Shown here in pieces: positions 23,082 to 32,228 of a stretch of DNA of 64,000 nt (positions are counted from its first letter, which is position 1; each line of letters opens with the position of its first letter). Source of the stretch: Paenibacillus durus (lineage in GTDB: Bacteria; Bacillota; Bacilli; Paenibacillales; Paenibacillaceae); the NCBI RefSeq assembly GCF_000756615.1, contig NZ_CP009288.1, positions 1,736,001 to 1,800,000 on the forward strand, written 5' to 3'. The position numbers and the translations under genes were made by a program. Below the pieces are notes generated by a model that was not told the origin of the DNA, searched no databases, and saw only the letters and a program-made list of their open reading frames with translations.

Positions 23082-25175
23082 ATGAAAGCGGTTACTTTGA
23101 GAAAATTATTACTGCTTCCGCTTATGGCCGCCCTGTTATTTGGTCCGGTCGGCCTCATGCCGGCGGAACGGGCGTCGGCAGCGGGCACGACGTATTATGT
23201 GGACGCCGGGGCGGGAAGCGACGAGAACGGCGGCACGAGCACAGATAGTCCCTGGAAATCGCTCGCCAAGGTCAATTCGGCCGTATTCGATCCAGGCGAC
23301 CGTATTCTGCTTAAAGCCGGTTCGGTCTGGAGCGATACCTATCTGGACCTGAAGGGGTCGGGCGTGGAAGGAAGCCCAATCGTGGTCGACCGGTACGGAA
23401 CCGGGCCCAAACCGCTGATTAACTTCGGCAATACGGCGGTGGGCGGCGAAGGGTTCGGCGTCCGCCTTAAAAATGTATCGTATTGGGAAATTAACAATTT
23501 GGAAATCACGAGCGGGCAGCACGCGACCGACATGCGCCGAAGCGGCATTCTCGTCGTCGGTGAAGGGGCGGGCGCCGGCGCGTTCAAGCATATTTATATT
23601 AAAGGCAACGACATCCATGACGTATTCGGCACGGACCGAAGAACCGGCGGCATCAATTTTCACGCCCGCGGCGGCAATACCGGTCCCGAGAGCACGTGGG
23701 ACGATGTGCTAATTGAGAACAATACGGTGATCAACGTGGCGGATACCGGCATTCAGGTGATGACGGATGCCTTCGCCAACACGTCCTGGGCCCATAAGCA
23801 GGACGCCTTCACCCATTTGATTATTCGCGGCAACTATGTGGAGAAAATTCACCGGGACGGCATTCTGGTCCGCGCCGGCGTCTCTCCGCTGATTGAATAC
23901 AACACGACGAACGAGATCGGCGTCAGCTGTGACATCGACACATCGGTGGTAAATTATCTGGATAATATCGGTTTCGTCGCCGCCCAGTGGGCTTATTACA
24001 CTACCGGGGCCGTCTTCCAGCATAACGAAGCGTTCAATACCCGGGTTCTTCAGGGAGACGGCCAGGCTTGGGATTTCGACATCAAGGTGAGCGACAGCAT
24101 CTATCAGTATAACTTTAGCCATCATAACGAAGGCGGAGCCCTGCTGGTTATGGATAGCACGAACAATAATATTTTCCGCTACAATATCAGCCAGAATGAT
24201 TACGACGCTTTCGGTGCGTTCCATTTGAGACCGGGCGGCGGCAACCTGTATATCTACAACAATGTTGTTTACCGCGACCACGGTGTTACGTCGGCTCTGA
24301 CCCAATCAAGCACGAGCGGAATGGCTTATTACAGCAACAATATTTTCTATAACGCCGCCGGGGGAACGTACACGAATAGCAATTACGTGAAATACAGCCA
24401 CAACCTGTTCTACGGCGCGAATTCGAACGTGCCGAATGACCCAAGCAAGGTTATGGCCGACCCGATGTTTCTTGACGGCGGCGGCGCGTCCGGCATCGAC
24501 ACCGCTTCGGCGTACCAGCTGGCCGAAGGCTCCCCGGCCATCAATGCGGGTGCCGTCGTATGGGGCAACGGCGGCGCCGACTTCTTCGGCAATCCACTGT
24601 ACAGCGGGGCGCCCGACATCGGCGTATACGAAGCCCCGGGAACGACGGACCCTGCGGGGGCGCTGCTTAATGACGATTTCGAAGACGGAACGGCGGACGG
24701 CTGGGCCACGGTTGGAGGAAGCTGGGATATTGGGACCGAGGATTCGCTGGTCTACGCCCAGAATGGCCTTTATGGGGAATCAATCGCTTTCGCTGGCGAA
24801 GCCTCCTGGACGGACTACAGCCTTGAAGCGGATGTGAAGGTGAAGAAGCTTGGCGGCAATGGCGGCATTCTGTTCCGCTATCAGGATGCGAACAATTTTT
24901 ATATGTTTCGCTTAAACGATACGGGCAGCACCGCCGATCTGTACAAGAAGACGGGAGGCAATCTCCAAGTGCTGGCCAGCGTGCCGATAACCGTAAATCC
25001 GAATCAGGTATACAGGCTGAAGGCGACGGTTCAGGGCGAGTCCATTACCGGGGCCGTGGACGGCACGGATCTCATTTCCTGGACCGGCAGCGGACCAGAA
25101 CTCGCTTCAGGCAAAATCGGCCTGCGCGTGCACTCCGGCATGGCGTCATTCGACAATGTACGGGTGACCGAGTAA
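23082..25175 (+). CDS. Secreted right-handed parallel beta-helix protein with C-terminal LamG/DUF1080-like domain
   Basis: The signal peptide ends near ASA-AG (residue ~34). Residues ~36-480 carry the polysaccharide-lyase-like beta-helix pattern: YYVDAGAGSDENGGTSTDSPWKS at the start, then repeated rungs such as LIIRGNYVEKIHRDGILVRAG. The C-terminal ~170 residues (DDFEDGTADGW to GKIGLRVHSGMASFDNVRV) are a concanavalin-like lectin domain that commonly binds glycan. Such proteins are secreted polysaccharide lyases or glycosidases, but the catalytic residues cannot be assigned here. It lies directly downstream of yesMN and next to the sugar importer, consistent with degrading the polymer whose fragments are imported. 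Confidence 0.85.
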   Translation: MKAVTLRKLLLLPLMAALLFGPVGLMPAERASAAGTTYYVDAGAGSDENGGTSTDSPWKSLAKVNSAVFDPGDRILLKAGSVWSDTYLDLKGSGVEGSPIVVDRYGTGPKPLINFGNTAVGGEGFGVRLKNVSYWEINNLEITSGQHATDMRRSGILVVGEGAGAGAFKHIYIKGNDIHDVFGTDRRTGGINFHARGGNTGPESTWDDVLIENNTVINVADTGIQVMTDAFANTSWAHKQDAFTHLIIRGNYVEKIHRDGILVRAGVSPLIEYNTTNEIGVSCDIDTSVVNYLDNIGFVAAQWAYYTTGAVFQHNEAFNTRVLQGDGQAWDFDIKVSDSIYQYNFSHHNEGGALLVMDSTNNNIFRYNISQNDYDAFGAFHLRPGGGNLYIYNNVVYRDHGVTSALTQSSTSGMAYYSNNIFYNAAGGTYTNSNYVKYSHNLFYGANSNVPNDPSKVMADPMFLDGGGASGIDTASAYQLAEGSPAINAGAVVWGNGGADFFGNPLYSGAPDIGVYEAPGTTDPAGALLNDDFEDGTADGWATVGGSWDIGTEDSLVYAQNGLYGESIAFAGEASWTDYSLEADVKVKKLGGNGGILFRYQDANNFYMFRLNDTGSTADLYKKTGGNLQVLASVPITVNPNQVYRLKATVQGESITGAVDGTDLISWTGSGPELASGKIGLRVHSGMASFDNVRVTE

Positions 25176-25266
25176 CGGCCGATTGGCCGGCTAAGCTAGC
25201 CTGCCGCCGCCGCCATTCGTTCGGCAAGAATACGGGCGGGGCGAATAAGGAAAGGAGGGATGAACG

Positions 25267-26010
25267 ATGACCGTCCGAACGAAGGCGAGGGGTGGAAACC
25301 GCAAATTCCGCCTGCGCTTGGCGGAGGGAGGATGGCACCGGCTTCGGCCGCTGGCGGTGCTGGCGCTGCTGCTTCTGATGCTGGTGCCCGCCGCCTGTTC
25401 GCCGCCTAAGCCGCCTGCAGAATCTGCCGTTTCCGAAGCCGGAGGCGGGGCGGCGACCGATCTGTTTACCGCCGTCGCCTGGGTGAACGGCGAACCGGTT
25501 GCGGACGGCGAATTCCGGACCCGCATGCTGGAGCTGCGGGGCGAGGTTGTCGCCGAGACAGCGAAGGGCGGCGCCGACCCGGCGGCCAAGAGCTTCTGGA
25601 CCTCCGACATCGGCGGCCGGACGCCGCTCGGTCTGCTGAAAGAGAAGACACTGGACCTTCTGGTTAGGGTAAAGGTCCAGCAGATTGCCGCCAAGGAAGC
25701 CGGAATCGCTGAAGACATCGGATACGAGGCTTTCTTGTCGCGGCTGGATGCGGAGAATCGGACGCGAAGCAGCCGGCTTCGGCGCGGCGAAGTGATCTAT
25801 GGTCCGCAGCAGTACAGCGAACAAACCTATTACCGATATACGCTGGCCAATCTTACGCTGGCGCTGCGGCAGTGGCTTGCCGAGAAGGACGGCGACCGCT
25901 CCGGCAGGCCGCTGGACGACGAACGCTATGAAGCGTGGCTGAACCGGCAGGCGGCGAACGCCGTCGTTCGGGTGAATCCTTCCCTGTACGACAAGCTGTC
26001 GATGGAGTGA
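25267..26010 (+). CDS. Lipoprotein with SurA/PrsA-like N-terminal chaperone segment
   Basis: A 247-residue protein with a long arginine-rich N-terminus, a membrane segment and lipobox-like PAAC at about residue 43. VAWVNGEPVADGEFRTRML resembles the start of SurA_N/peptidyl-prolyl isomerase proteins, but no parvulin domain is present. It may chaperone or anchor secreted enzymes of this locus. Start ATG 25267 follows AAAGGAGGGATGAACG. GC content is very high, like its upstream neighbour. Confidence 0.65.
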   Translation: MTVRTKARGGNRKFRLRLAEGGWHRLRPLAVLALLLLMLVPAACSPPKPPAESAVSEAGGGAATDLFTAVAWVNGEPVADGEFRTRMLELRGEVVAETAKGGADPAAKSFWTSDIGGRTPLGLLKEKTLDLLVRVKVQQIAAKEAGIAEDIGYEAFLSRLDAENRTRSSRLRRGEVIYGPQQYSEQTYYRYTLANLTLALRQWLAEKDGDRSGRPLDDERYEAWLNRQAANAVVRVNPSLYDKLSME

Positions 26011-26026
26011 TCGGAACGTTTTAGGT

Positions 26027-27181
26027 TTAAATCGCGCGGAACCCGAACCATTTTATTTTGGCAAGCATCAGGGTGACCGCAAGCGCTAGAAAGAATAACC
26101 CGCCCCAGATGATCTGGTGTGTACCCATATGCAATAAGAACTGGCCTCCCGAAGCCGTACCAATCGCAATGCCCAAATTCGAGAAAGAGACGAATAAGCT
26201 GTTGGCAAACTCAGGCGCTTCAGATGCTTCGGAGGCTAACCAGTTCTGATTGATAATAAAGCCCCCGGTATGAATGAATCCCCATACAATCACGATGATC
26301 ATCATTGGAATGAAGTAACTTCCGCCCCAGAATACGATCAGATACGTGATGGCCAATACAACAGGATACAGAAGGGTCGTTTTGATCACATGCTTGCTTA
26401 ATAATCGGCCTGCCTGCAAATTTCCCAGAACACCGCTTGCTCCAAACAGAATCAGCATGGTGCTTATTAATTTCCCGCTCATTTTTGTAATTTGTCCGAG
26501 ATATTCGGCAAAATAGCTGAATACGGCAAACATCGCCGAAATGGTTAAGCAGACGGTGGCAATGTTCAGCCATAACTGGGGTTTCGCCAATACTCCGAGC
26601 TGCTTTTTATAGGATAGTTTTGCTGTTACCGGCATGCTTGGAACCGAGATTAACAGACCGATTAACGCGATCAGATTTAGCGCGGCGGAGAACAGAAATG
26701 AGGCTTCAAGTGAAAATTGATCCGCGATAAAAGAGGTGAACGGCACCCCCAGAACCATCCCTACCGTACCTCCAGTAAATACATAGGCTGTCGCTTTACT
26801 CTTCTGTTCGCTTGGGAAAAAACTTGCCGCGGCTACGAAAGCCAGCGAGAAATAGACCGGATGAAGAAAAGCGGGCAGGATGCGGACGATGAGCAGAAGC
26901 GAAAAGTTAGGAGCGATTGCTGACAGGAGATTGGCGACGGTAAAAAGGGCCAGCACAGAGGCCATGATCCGTTTTTTGTTAAACCCTGAGAACAGCAGCG
27001 TCATGAACGGGCCAAAAATCGCAATCGTGAGCGCAAATAAACTTACGAGCATACCGGTCTGCGAAGCGCTAATTTGATACTTTTCTGTAATTTGAATAAA
27101 AGTGCCGATGACGCCAAATTCCGTGTTGACGATGCTGAACAGTCCGAATGCGATAATGGCAACATAATAATAAGGTTTCAT
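26027..27181 (-). CDS. MFS transporter, DHA1 (AraJ/sugar-efflux-like) type
   Basis: The 384-residue protein is a 12-helix major facilitator starting MKPYYYVAIIAFGLFSIVNTEFGVIG. The family loop between helices 2 and 3 (FSGFNKKRIM) and a second-half repeat are visible. It resembles AraJ/YdeA-like exporters of sugars or drugs; the substrate cannot be predicted. Its ATG overlaps the TGA of the SEC14/STAS-like gene (ATGA), so the two are coupled in a short operon. Confidence 0.88.
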   Translation of the reverse strand: MKPYYYVAIIAFGLFSIVNTEFGVIGTFIQITEKYQISASQTGMLVSLFALTIAIFGPFMTLLFSGFNKKRIMASVLALFTVANLLSAIAPNFSLLLIVRILPAFLHPVYFSLAFVAAASFFPSEQKSKATAYVFTGGTVGMVLGVPFTSFIADQFSLEASFLFSAALNLIALIGLLISVPSMPVTAKLSYKKQLGVLAKPQLWLNIATVCLTISAMFAVFSYFAEYLGQITKMSGKLISTMLILFGASGVLGNLQAGRLLSKHVIKTTLLYPVVLAITYLIVFWGGSYFIPMMIIVIVWGFIHTGGFIINQNWLASEASEAPEFANSLFVSFSNLGIAIGTASGGQFLLHMGTHQIIWGGLFFLALAVTLMLAKIKWFGFRAI

Positions 27182-27579
27182 CTCACTTTATACCTCATTT
27201 CTGCCAGCCAGTTCACTGCATCCTCCCTATTCTGAAAAAACTGCAACTCGTATGGGAACTCGTCGATGGTGCCGACAATCCGGTTTAAGCTTGATTTGGC
27301 GACGACTTTCTCCGGCCCAATTACTGCGCAGTATTGGATGCCCGATGCCCGCTTCACCCAGTTTTGGGAAACCCAGGCTTGATCCTCTTGACTAATGACC
27401 GACATTTTGCGGTTGTCATACAGCACTTTGCTACCATTCATTTTTCCGGCCAATTCCACTACCTTATCCATAGCGGTACGAAACTGCTCGCCTTGGGCAA
27501 AAGCCTTCCATCTCAGTTCAACGATTTGCTGCGCTTCATTCCAGGTAATCTCCACTTGAGGGGATTCATAATAAACCAT
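27178..27579 (-). CDS. STAS/SEC14-like (SpoIIAA-fold) small protein
   Basis: From ATG 27579 the protein is ~133 residues starting MVYYESPQVEITWNE, with a VELRWKAFAQGEQFRTAMDK segment, KVLYDNRKMSVISQEDQAWV and a late VGTIDEFPYELQFFQNREDAVNWL. This pattern matches the small STAS/SEC14 proteins of Bacteroidota and Bacillota, whose function is unknown. The frame stays open to 27654, but the upstream part does not resemble the family and a GGAG site precedes 27579. It overlaps the MFS gene by four bases. Confidence 0.65.
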   Translation of the reverse strand: MVYYESPQVEITWNEAQQIVELRWKAFAQGEQFRTAMDKVVELAGKMNGSKVLYDNRKMSVISQEDQAWVSQNWVKRASGIQYCAVIGPEKVVAKSSLNRIVGTIDEFPYELQFFQNREDAVNWLAEMRYKVR

Positions 27580-27704
27580 AGCTCTCACGCTCCATTGTTC
27601 ATCTTTTAATATGTAAACTTCGGCAGCGAGGGTGTCCAGGGAGACTCGGGTCACCAGCCATACCGCATGACCTGTGTTCCTTGGACACCGCCCCCTGACG
27701 AGAC

Positions 27705-28301
27705 TTATGGCAATTTGATCAGATTAAGTGTAGGGAGGGGACCTCCCGGAAATTGATGCAATTTGCCGCCGTCAGCGAGACCGCCCAGATCAATGGTGGC
27801 GAATCCGATTTTATCGTTCATGCGGGTGACTTCTGCCTTGGCCGCGGCATCATCGCCGGATATGAAGATGACGCGGCGTCCGACAATTTGTGGGTCAGAG
27901 CCCAGAACAGCGGGAGTCAGTGTATTGAATCCTTTGACCACCCTTGCGCCGGGAACCAATTCCGAAACCACCTCACTCGACGTTTTGCCTCCAAGATCAG
28001 CCACGATGAATTCAGGAGTAATAATCGGGTTCATCGCATCGATCACGATACGTCCGTTCCATTCGGGCAAATCGGCAACCGCTTCTTTCAGATGCTTCCA
28101 AGGCAGGGCAATAAACACAATATCGGCGGCTGCGGCTTCCCGAACGGTAACGGCTTTGCTCTTGCCCCCAAGTTTGGCTACCAGCGGAGCAAGCGATTCC
28201 GGTCCGCGGCTGTTGCTTAAGAAAACCTCATAACCTGCTTTAACGACTTGTTTGGCAAAGGCTTGCCCGATTTCACCTGCGCCAATAATTCCAATAGACA
28301 T
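27705..28301 (-). CDS. NADPH-dependent F420 reductase-like NAD(P)-binding protein
   Basis: The 198-residue protein has a Rossmann start (IGIIGAGEIGQAFAKQVVKAGYEVFLSNSRGP) and the VVKGFNTL motif of the F420_oxidored/6-phosphogluconate dehydrogenase-like family. In non-F420 bacteria such proteins act as NADP-dependent reductases with unknown substrate. It lies 51 bases after the SDR gene, so both are probably transcribed from the SDR promoter under TetR control. AGAGGAG precedes the start. Confidence 0.85.
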   Translation of the reverse strand: MSIGIIGAGEIGQAFAKQVVKAGYEVFLSNSRGPESLAPLVAKLGGKSKAVTVREAAAADIVFIALPWKHLKEAVADLPEWNGRIVIDAMNPIITPEFIVADLGGKTSSEVVSELVPGARVVKGFNTLTPAVLGSDPQIVGRRVIFISGDDAAAKAEVTRMNDKIGFATIDLGGLADGGKLHQFPGGPLPTLNLIKLP

Positions 28302-28352
28302 ATAAATTCTCCTCTCAAATTTGGGTTTTGGTTTTCAAGCTTGGACCAAGAA

Positions 28353-29108
28353 TCAGACTGTGGTTCCGCCGTCTACATTAATGGTTGCGCCGGTTACGAA
28401 GGCGGCTCCCGGTGTAGCCAGATAAGCTACCATGTCGGCGATTTCCGCGCCCGTACCGTAACGGCCGACCGAAATCATGCCGGAGACAACCGGAGCATAA
28501 GGACCGTCAGCCGGATTCATATCGGTGTCGGTCGGTCCCGGCTGCACGTTGTTAACGGTAATGCCGAGCGGAGCCAGATCGCGTGCGAGGCCCCGGGTAA
28601 GTCCGGCGACAGCCGCCTTGGACATCACATAGAGGCTGTTGCCCGGAAACGGATTGAAGTCGGCGTTGATGCTGCCGATATTGACGATGCGTCCGCCTTC
28701 GCCCATTTGAGGAGCTGCTGCCTGCACTGCTGCGAACACGGCGCGGACGTTGACGGCAACCATGCGATCGAATTCTTCGATGGCAAATTGATCATAGGGC
28801 TTCAAGTTTGCGAGTCCGGCATTGTTCACGAGAATGTCGATGCCGCCGAAGGCTTTTACCGTTTCAGCAACCGCACCTTTCACCGCATCGGCGTCTCCGC
28901 TGTCGGCGCGAAGAGCCAGTGCGCGTCCGCCGGACGCTTCAATTTCTTTTACCAATTCTTCCGCTTTTTGCTGCGCGCTGGCGTAGGTGAAAGCTACTGC
29001 CGCGCCGTCATTTGCCAGACGTTTTACGATGGCTGCTCCAATGCCTCGGGACCCTCCAGTTACCAGTGCCACTTTTCCAGATAAATTATTATTTGTTGTT
29101 GTCATCAT
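28353..29108 (-). CDS. SDR family oxidoreductase (FabG-like)
   Basis: Classical short-chain dehydrogenase of 251 residues: TGGSRGIG near the N-terminus, NNAG, and the Ser...Tyr-xxx-Lys set (NIGSINAD, YVMSKAAV), ending in INVDGGTTV. I chose the ATG at 29108, which has GAGGAGG just upstream (29105 is an equally good alternative); an open frame to 29150 overlaps the operator. The gene has a clear promoter at 29163-29192 with a palindromic operator at 29131-29152, matching one before the efflux pump, so it is a probable target of the adjacent TetR protein. Confidence 0.92.
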   Translation of the reverse strand: MMTTTNNNLSGKVALVTGGSRGIGAAIVKRLANDGAAVAFTYASAQQKAEELVKEIEASGGRALALRADSGDADAVKGAVAETVKAFGGIDILVNNAGLANLKPYDQFAIEEFDRMVAVNVRAVFAAVQAAAPQMGEGGRIVNIGSINADFNPFPGNSLYVMSKAAVAGLTRGLARDLAPLGITVNNVQPGPTDTDMNPADGPYAPVVSGMISVGRYGTGAEIADMVAYLATPGAAFVTGATINVDGGTTV

Positions 29109-29130
29109 AAAAACCTCCTCAAGTTTTTTG

Positions 29131-29192
29131 TTTTGAAACGTTCGGTTCAAAACTATGTGCTAACTATAACCTTAGGGAAAATGAATTGTCAA
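29131..29192 (-). promoter_or_regulatory. Promoter and TetR operator of the SDR operon
   Basis: On the minus strand, TTGACA (29187-29192) and TATAGT (29163-29168) are 18 bases apart. The palindrome TTTTGAAACGTTCGGTTCAAAA at 29131-29152 overlaps the expected start of transcription. The same word recurs at 30381-30398. Confidence 0.8.
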
Positions 29193-29220
29193 GAGGGAAA
29201 ATAAAAAAAGTGAGAAAATA

Positions 29221-29294
29221 AAAAACATTCATCAAGGGAACGTGCATACCCACCGATTGTTCAATGGGGGTATGTTCCAATGATGAATGTTTTT
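29221..29294 (-). terminator. Long hairpin terminator downstream of tetR
   Basis: AAAAACATTCATCA (29221-29234) and TGATGAATGTTTTT (29281-29294) are perfect arms, continued inward by GCATACCC/GGGGTATG. It lies just after the tetR stop on the minus strand. Confidence 0.8.
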
Positions 29295-29326
29295 AGAGAC
29301 AAGCAGGGGATAGTGGATATGACTGC

Positions 29327-29914
29327 TTATGATGGCCAAGCCTTCATCGTAAGCTCAATCACATCCTGCAATTCGTCGCGGGTTGAGCCATCCGCAGCCC
29401 GAATGGACATGCCTTCGGAGATGGTCATGATATAGCGGGCAAGCGCCGCCGGGTTAGAGCCGGCAGGCAGGTCGCCGGCAGACTCCGCTTGTTCAAAGCG
29501 ACGGCGCAAAGCCAGTTCCGTCTCCACCCGGCGCGACGTAAGCTCTTGGCGAATCATGTCCGCGTCTTCTCCGCAAGCAATGGCTCCGCGAATGGTCAGA
29601 CAACCCTTCGGGTAAGAAGGATTGGTTACGGAGTCGGCAGTAACATTCAAGAGTTTTTCGACAACGGCGCGGGCTGTCGGCTCGTTGAAGGCCGCGCTTG
29701 TCAGCTTCGGCGGACCTTCAAAGTAAAGATCAAGCGCCTGGTTAAATAGTTGTTCCTTGCTGCCAAAAGTGGCATAGAGGCTCGAACGGTTAATCTTCAT
29801 CGCTTCGGTTAAATCCGAGAGGGAGGCGCCTTCATAACCTTTTTCCCAAAACACCTGAAGCGCACTCTTCAACGCCTCGGTATTATCGAAGGTGCGCGGC
29901 CGTCCTGTTGCCAT
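29327..29914 (-). CDS. TetR/AcrR family repressor
   Basis: The 195-residue protein starts MATGRPRTFDNTEALKSALQVFWEKGYEGASLSDL, with the DNA-binding recognition region KINRSSLYATFGSKEQLF, and has a C-terminal domain containing PKGCLTIRGAIACGEDAD, as in regulators of oxidoreductase or efflux genes (AcuR/YcdC-like). Palindromic sites around the word AACGTTCGGTT occur before the SDR gene, before the efflux gene, and as a half-conserved copy at 30094-30110, so the regulon probably contains both neighbours. GAGGAGGAAA precedes the start. Confidence 0.9.
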   Translation of the reverse strand: MATGRPRTFDNTEALKSALQVFWEKGYEGASLSDLTEAMKINRSSLYATFGSKEQLFNQALDLYFEGPPKLTSAAFNEPTARAVVEKLLNVTADSVTNPSYPKGCLTIRGAIACGEDADMIRQELTSRRVETELALRRRFEQAESAGDLPAGSNPAALARYIMTISEGMSIRAADGSTRDELQDVIELTMKAWPS

Positions 29915-30222
29915 ACTGATTTCCTCCTCACTGTGTGCTTCAACTGCTCAAGGGGATGGACTTTTTGTCCCTAAAAAATCCCCATGCTCCGCCCGCCCGT
30001 TAATGAAATAGGTCATGATCTCACAACCTTTATGCGGATTTAGATCAATAGCCCTTCCTCTAATGGCTTAGGATAGACTCCGCCTATCATTCTGGAACGT
30101 TCGGTACATATATGAAAAATATCACGCTGCATGATGGATGTCAAGTATTCCCTCTAGAGCGGGCTGTATGCAAGTATCGGCAGGCATATGCCATGCAATT
30201 ACCCTGCAATGATCCGAAAATT
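29915..30222. promoter_or_regulatory. Divergent region between tetR and the efflux gene, with a third operator-like site
   Basis: No gene is supported here. GGAACGTTCGGTACATA at 30094-30110 resembles one half of the TetR operator, with a weaker second half. It lies ~190 bases upstream of tetR, so it may be an auxiliary or autoregulatory site. Confidence 0.4.
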
Positions 30223-30296
30223 CCCGGCAAACACCCGGCAAACACCCGGCAAATGTCTGGCAAACACCGGCGAACGCCCGGTAATCGCCCGGCGAT
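30223..30296. repeat. Short tandem repeat array, CCCGGCAAACA units
   Basis: Seven or so 9-11-base units occur head to tail: three perfect CCCGGCAAA(CA) units followed by TCTGGCAAACA, CCGGCGAACG, CCCGGTAATCG and CCCGGCGATCG, drifting with distance. They lie upstream of the efflux promoter. The array resembles an iteron-like or slippage-generated tract. Confidence 0.7.
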
Positions 30297-30343
30297 CGTC
30301 TAGCGCCGAAATACCGGTTCTTTTTATTTCCGACGAAAAAAGG

Positions 30344-30398
30344 TTGACAGTACAGGGACGAATGCATTAAGGTTCACTTATGAACCGAACGTTTCAAA
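30344..30398 (+). promoter_or_regulatory. Promoter and TetR operator of the DHA2 efflux gene
   Basis: TTGACA at 30344-30349 is followed 18 bases later by a poor -10 (TAAGGT). TGAACCGAACGTTTCAAA at 30381-30398 is the reverse complement of the core of the SDR operator. Confidence 0.7.
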
Positions 30399-30422
30399 AA
30401 TAATTTGAAGGAGTGAATGATC

Positions 30423-30464
30423 ATGACAACATCTGCAAAAGCATTAAGAGAGGTACATAGATGA
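30423..30464 (+). other. 13-codon ORF coupled to the efflux gene
   Basis: MTTSAKALREVHR has a strong GAAGGAG ribosome site and its TGA overlaps the ATG of the efflux gene. It may be a translational lead-in peptide or the remnant of a lost gene. Confidence 0.4.
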
Positions 30465-31925
30465 ACGGGTCCATTTCGCGGTCCAGACTCCGCTTAAGTC
30501 TGCTTATCCTGTCGATTGCGCATGTGCTGCTTGGACTGGATTTCAATATTGTTTATGTCGCGCTTCCCGAAATAGGCGCAGAGCTTGGCTTCTCCCAGCA
30601 GACGCTTCAATGGGTAGTAAGCGCCTATATCGTCGCTTTTGGCGGTTTTTTGCTGTTGGGCGGACGCATATCCGACCTGTTAGGCAAACGGAAAACCTTC
30701 GTTAATGCGCTGTTCATCTTTGCGGCTGCGTCATTAATGGGCAGCTTTGCGAGCAACGCCGGAACGGTGATCCTTGCGCGCGCTATTCAGGGACTCGCCG
30801 GCGCATTTCTGTTCCCCTCCATTCTCTCCCTGATCAACAGTCTGTTTGCGGCAGGCCGTGAGCGGAATCGGGCGCTTTCCATATGGAGTCTTGCCGGATC
30901 AAGCGGTCTTGCGTTAGGTTCGCTTCTTGGCGGTATCCTTGTTAGCACTTGGGGTTGGACTTCCGTTTTTTTCGTTAACGTTCCGCTTGGCCTCATACTG
31001 GGTGCCGGTACTCTAATGGTTATGCCTGCCGATGCCAAAAACACACGGAAGCGCAGCTTCGATCTTCCCGGCGCAATTACGGCGACTGCGGGAGTTACAC
31101 TGTTCGTATTTGTGCTAGTGCAAGGACCGGAAATAGGCTGGACTTCAGCGTTTGTCTTGATCAGTCTTATCGCTTCCGCCCTTTTCCTATCTGCCTTTGC
31201 GATGATCGAGTCACGCAGCTCCGATCCGCTGATGCCCCTTAGGCTACTGAAAAACCGCAATCTTGCTATTGCGATGTGGCTTTACCGCAGTCTTCATGGG
31301 AACGTTCATGGCCATCCCCTACTTTCTTACAGTTCTGTTCCAACACAGCTATGGTTTTAGCGCGATGCAGACCGGCTTTGCTTTTCTTGTTCCGACGATG
31401 TTTCAGATGCTTGGAAGCCAGTTCAGCAACCCTTTATCAAGAGTTATAGGCATACGCGCCACGCTGCTGGTTGGCTTTTTCATCGGCGGACTTGGAGGAG
31501 CTGCACTTGGTTTAGGCATATTTCCAGGGAGCGGTTATGCGGCGCTAATTCCCGGGCTCATTCTGATCGGTCTCGCGATGGGTATTACTTACGGTCCAAT
31601 ATGGATCATCGCTGGGTCCGATATCTCTCCGGGTGAGCAAGGAGTGGCTACGGCTATGGCATCCACCAGCTTGCAGATTGGGGGCGCGGTCGGTCTTGCC
31701 GTTCTGGTCGCTGTCGCCAATGCGAATACGCGCGGATTAACCGGCGAGCAGTTGAATCATGCGATGGTTAGCGGAACCAGCATCACGATGTACGCCGCAG
31801 CAATTGGAATCCTAATAGGAATGCTTATCTCTTTAACTATTAAAAAACCATCGTCTCGGGCCATGCATGCCGCTGAAACGAAGGCGGAGCAGTTGACTGC
31901 CAACACAGAACTTGTCGTAAAATAA
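30461..31925 (+). pseudogene. MFS drug efflux transporter, DHA2 (EmrB/QacA) type, frameshifted
   Basis: The first frame (30461-31360) encodes helices 1-8 of a DHA2 exporter (LLGGRISDLLGKRKTF, AIQGLAGAFLFPSILSLI, GSLLGGILVSTWGW). It then derails after LKNRNLAIAM. A second frame (from ~31278) resumes with GFTAVFMGTFMAIPYFLTVL and runs to 31925. One extra base near 31277 (GATGTGGC) explains the break; the joined product would be ~487 residues. It is either a real inactivating frameshift or a sequencing error. The gene is preceded by a TetR operator and would export a toxic compound also handled by the SDR/reductase pair. Confidence 0.82.
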
Positions 31926-31961
31926 CGGGTTCTTGAAAAGAGTTCTTTTAACTAAATAAAC

Positions 31962-31998
31962 GGACTCTCCTTCACTTGGATGTGGAAGAGGGTCCTTT
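31962..31998 (+). terminator. Terminator after the efflux gene
   Basis: GGACTCTCCTTCA and TGGAAGAGGGTCC form a stem around an 8-base loop, followed by TTT. Confidence 0.7.
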
Positions 31999-32195
31999 AG
32001 ATTTGTCATTATGTGGATTTCACTCAAATCATGAGTAGGAATAGGTCTTTTTTCATGCACTAATCTAAGAGAAATGAATGATAATAGGACTTATAGAGTG
32101 ATGTATGTATCAGGATATAGATTTGTTAGTATGCTAATATTTACCTTGCTGGTAAATAAAGTACTAAATAAATAGTATGGGGGTATAGAAATGAG

Positions 32196-32228
32196 GCCGC
32201 ATGCGACTGAACCGCATGCGGCTTTGAT
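32196..32228. terminator. GC-rich hairpin in an otherwise empty stretch
   Basis: GCCGCATGCG-ACTGAAC-CGCATGCGGC, a perfect 10-bp stem, followed by TTTGATT. The surrounding 31999-32442 stretch is AT-rich and I see no gene in it. Confidence 0.6.

Noticed and set aside
30223..30296. CRISPR array
   Set aside because: Units are 9-11 bp with no spacers; this is a simple tandem repeat.
30112..30367. Short ORFs on both strands across the CCCGGCAAACA array
   Set aside because: They are by-products of the tandem repeat and encode only repetitive peptides.
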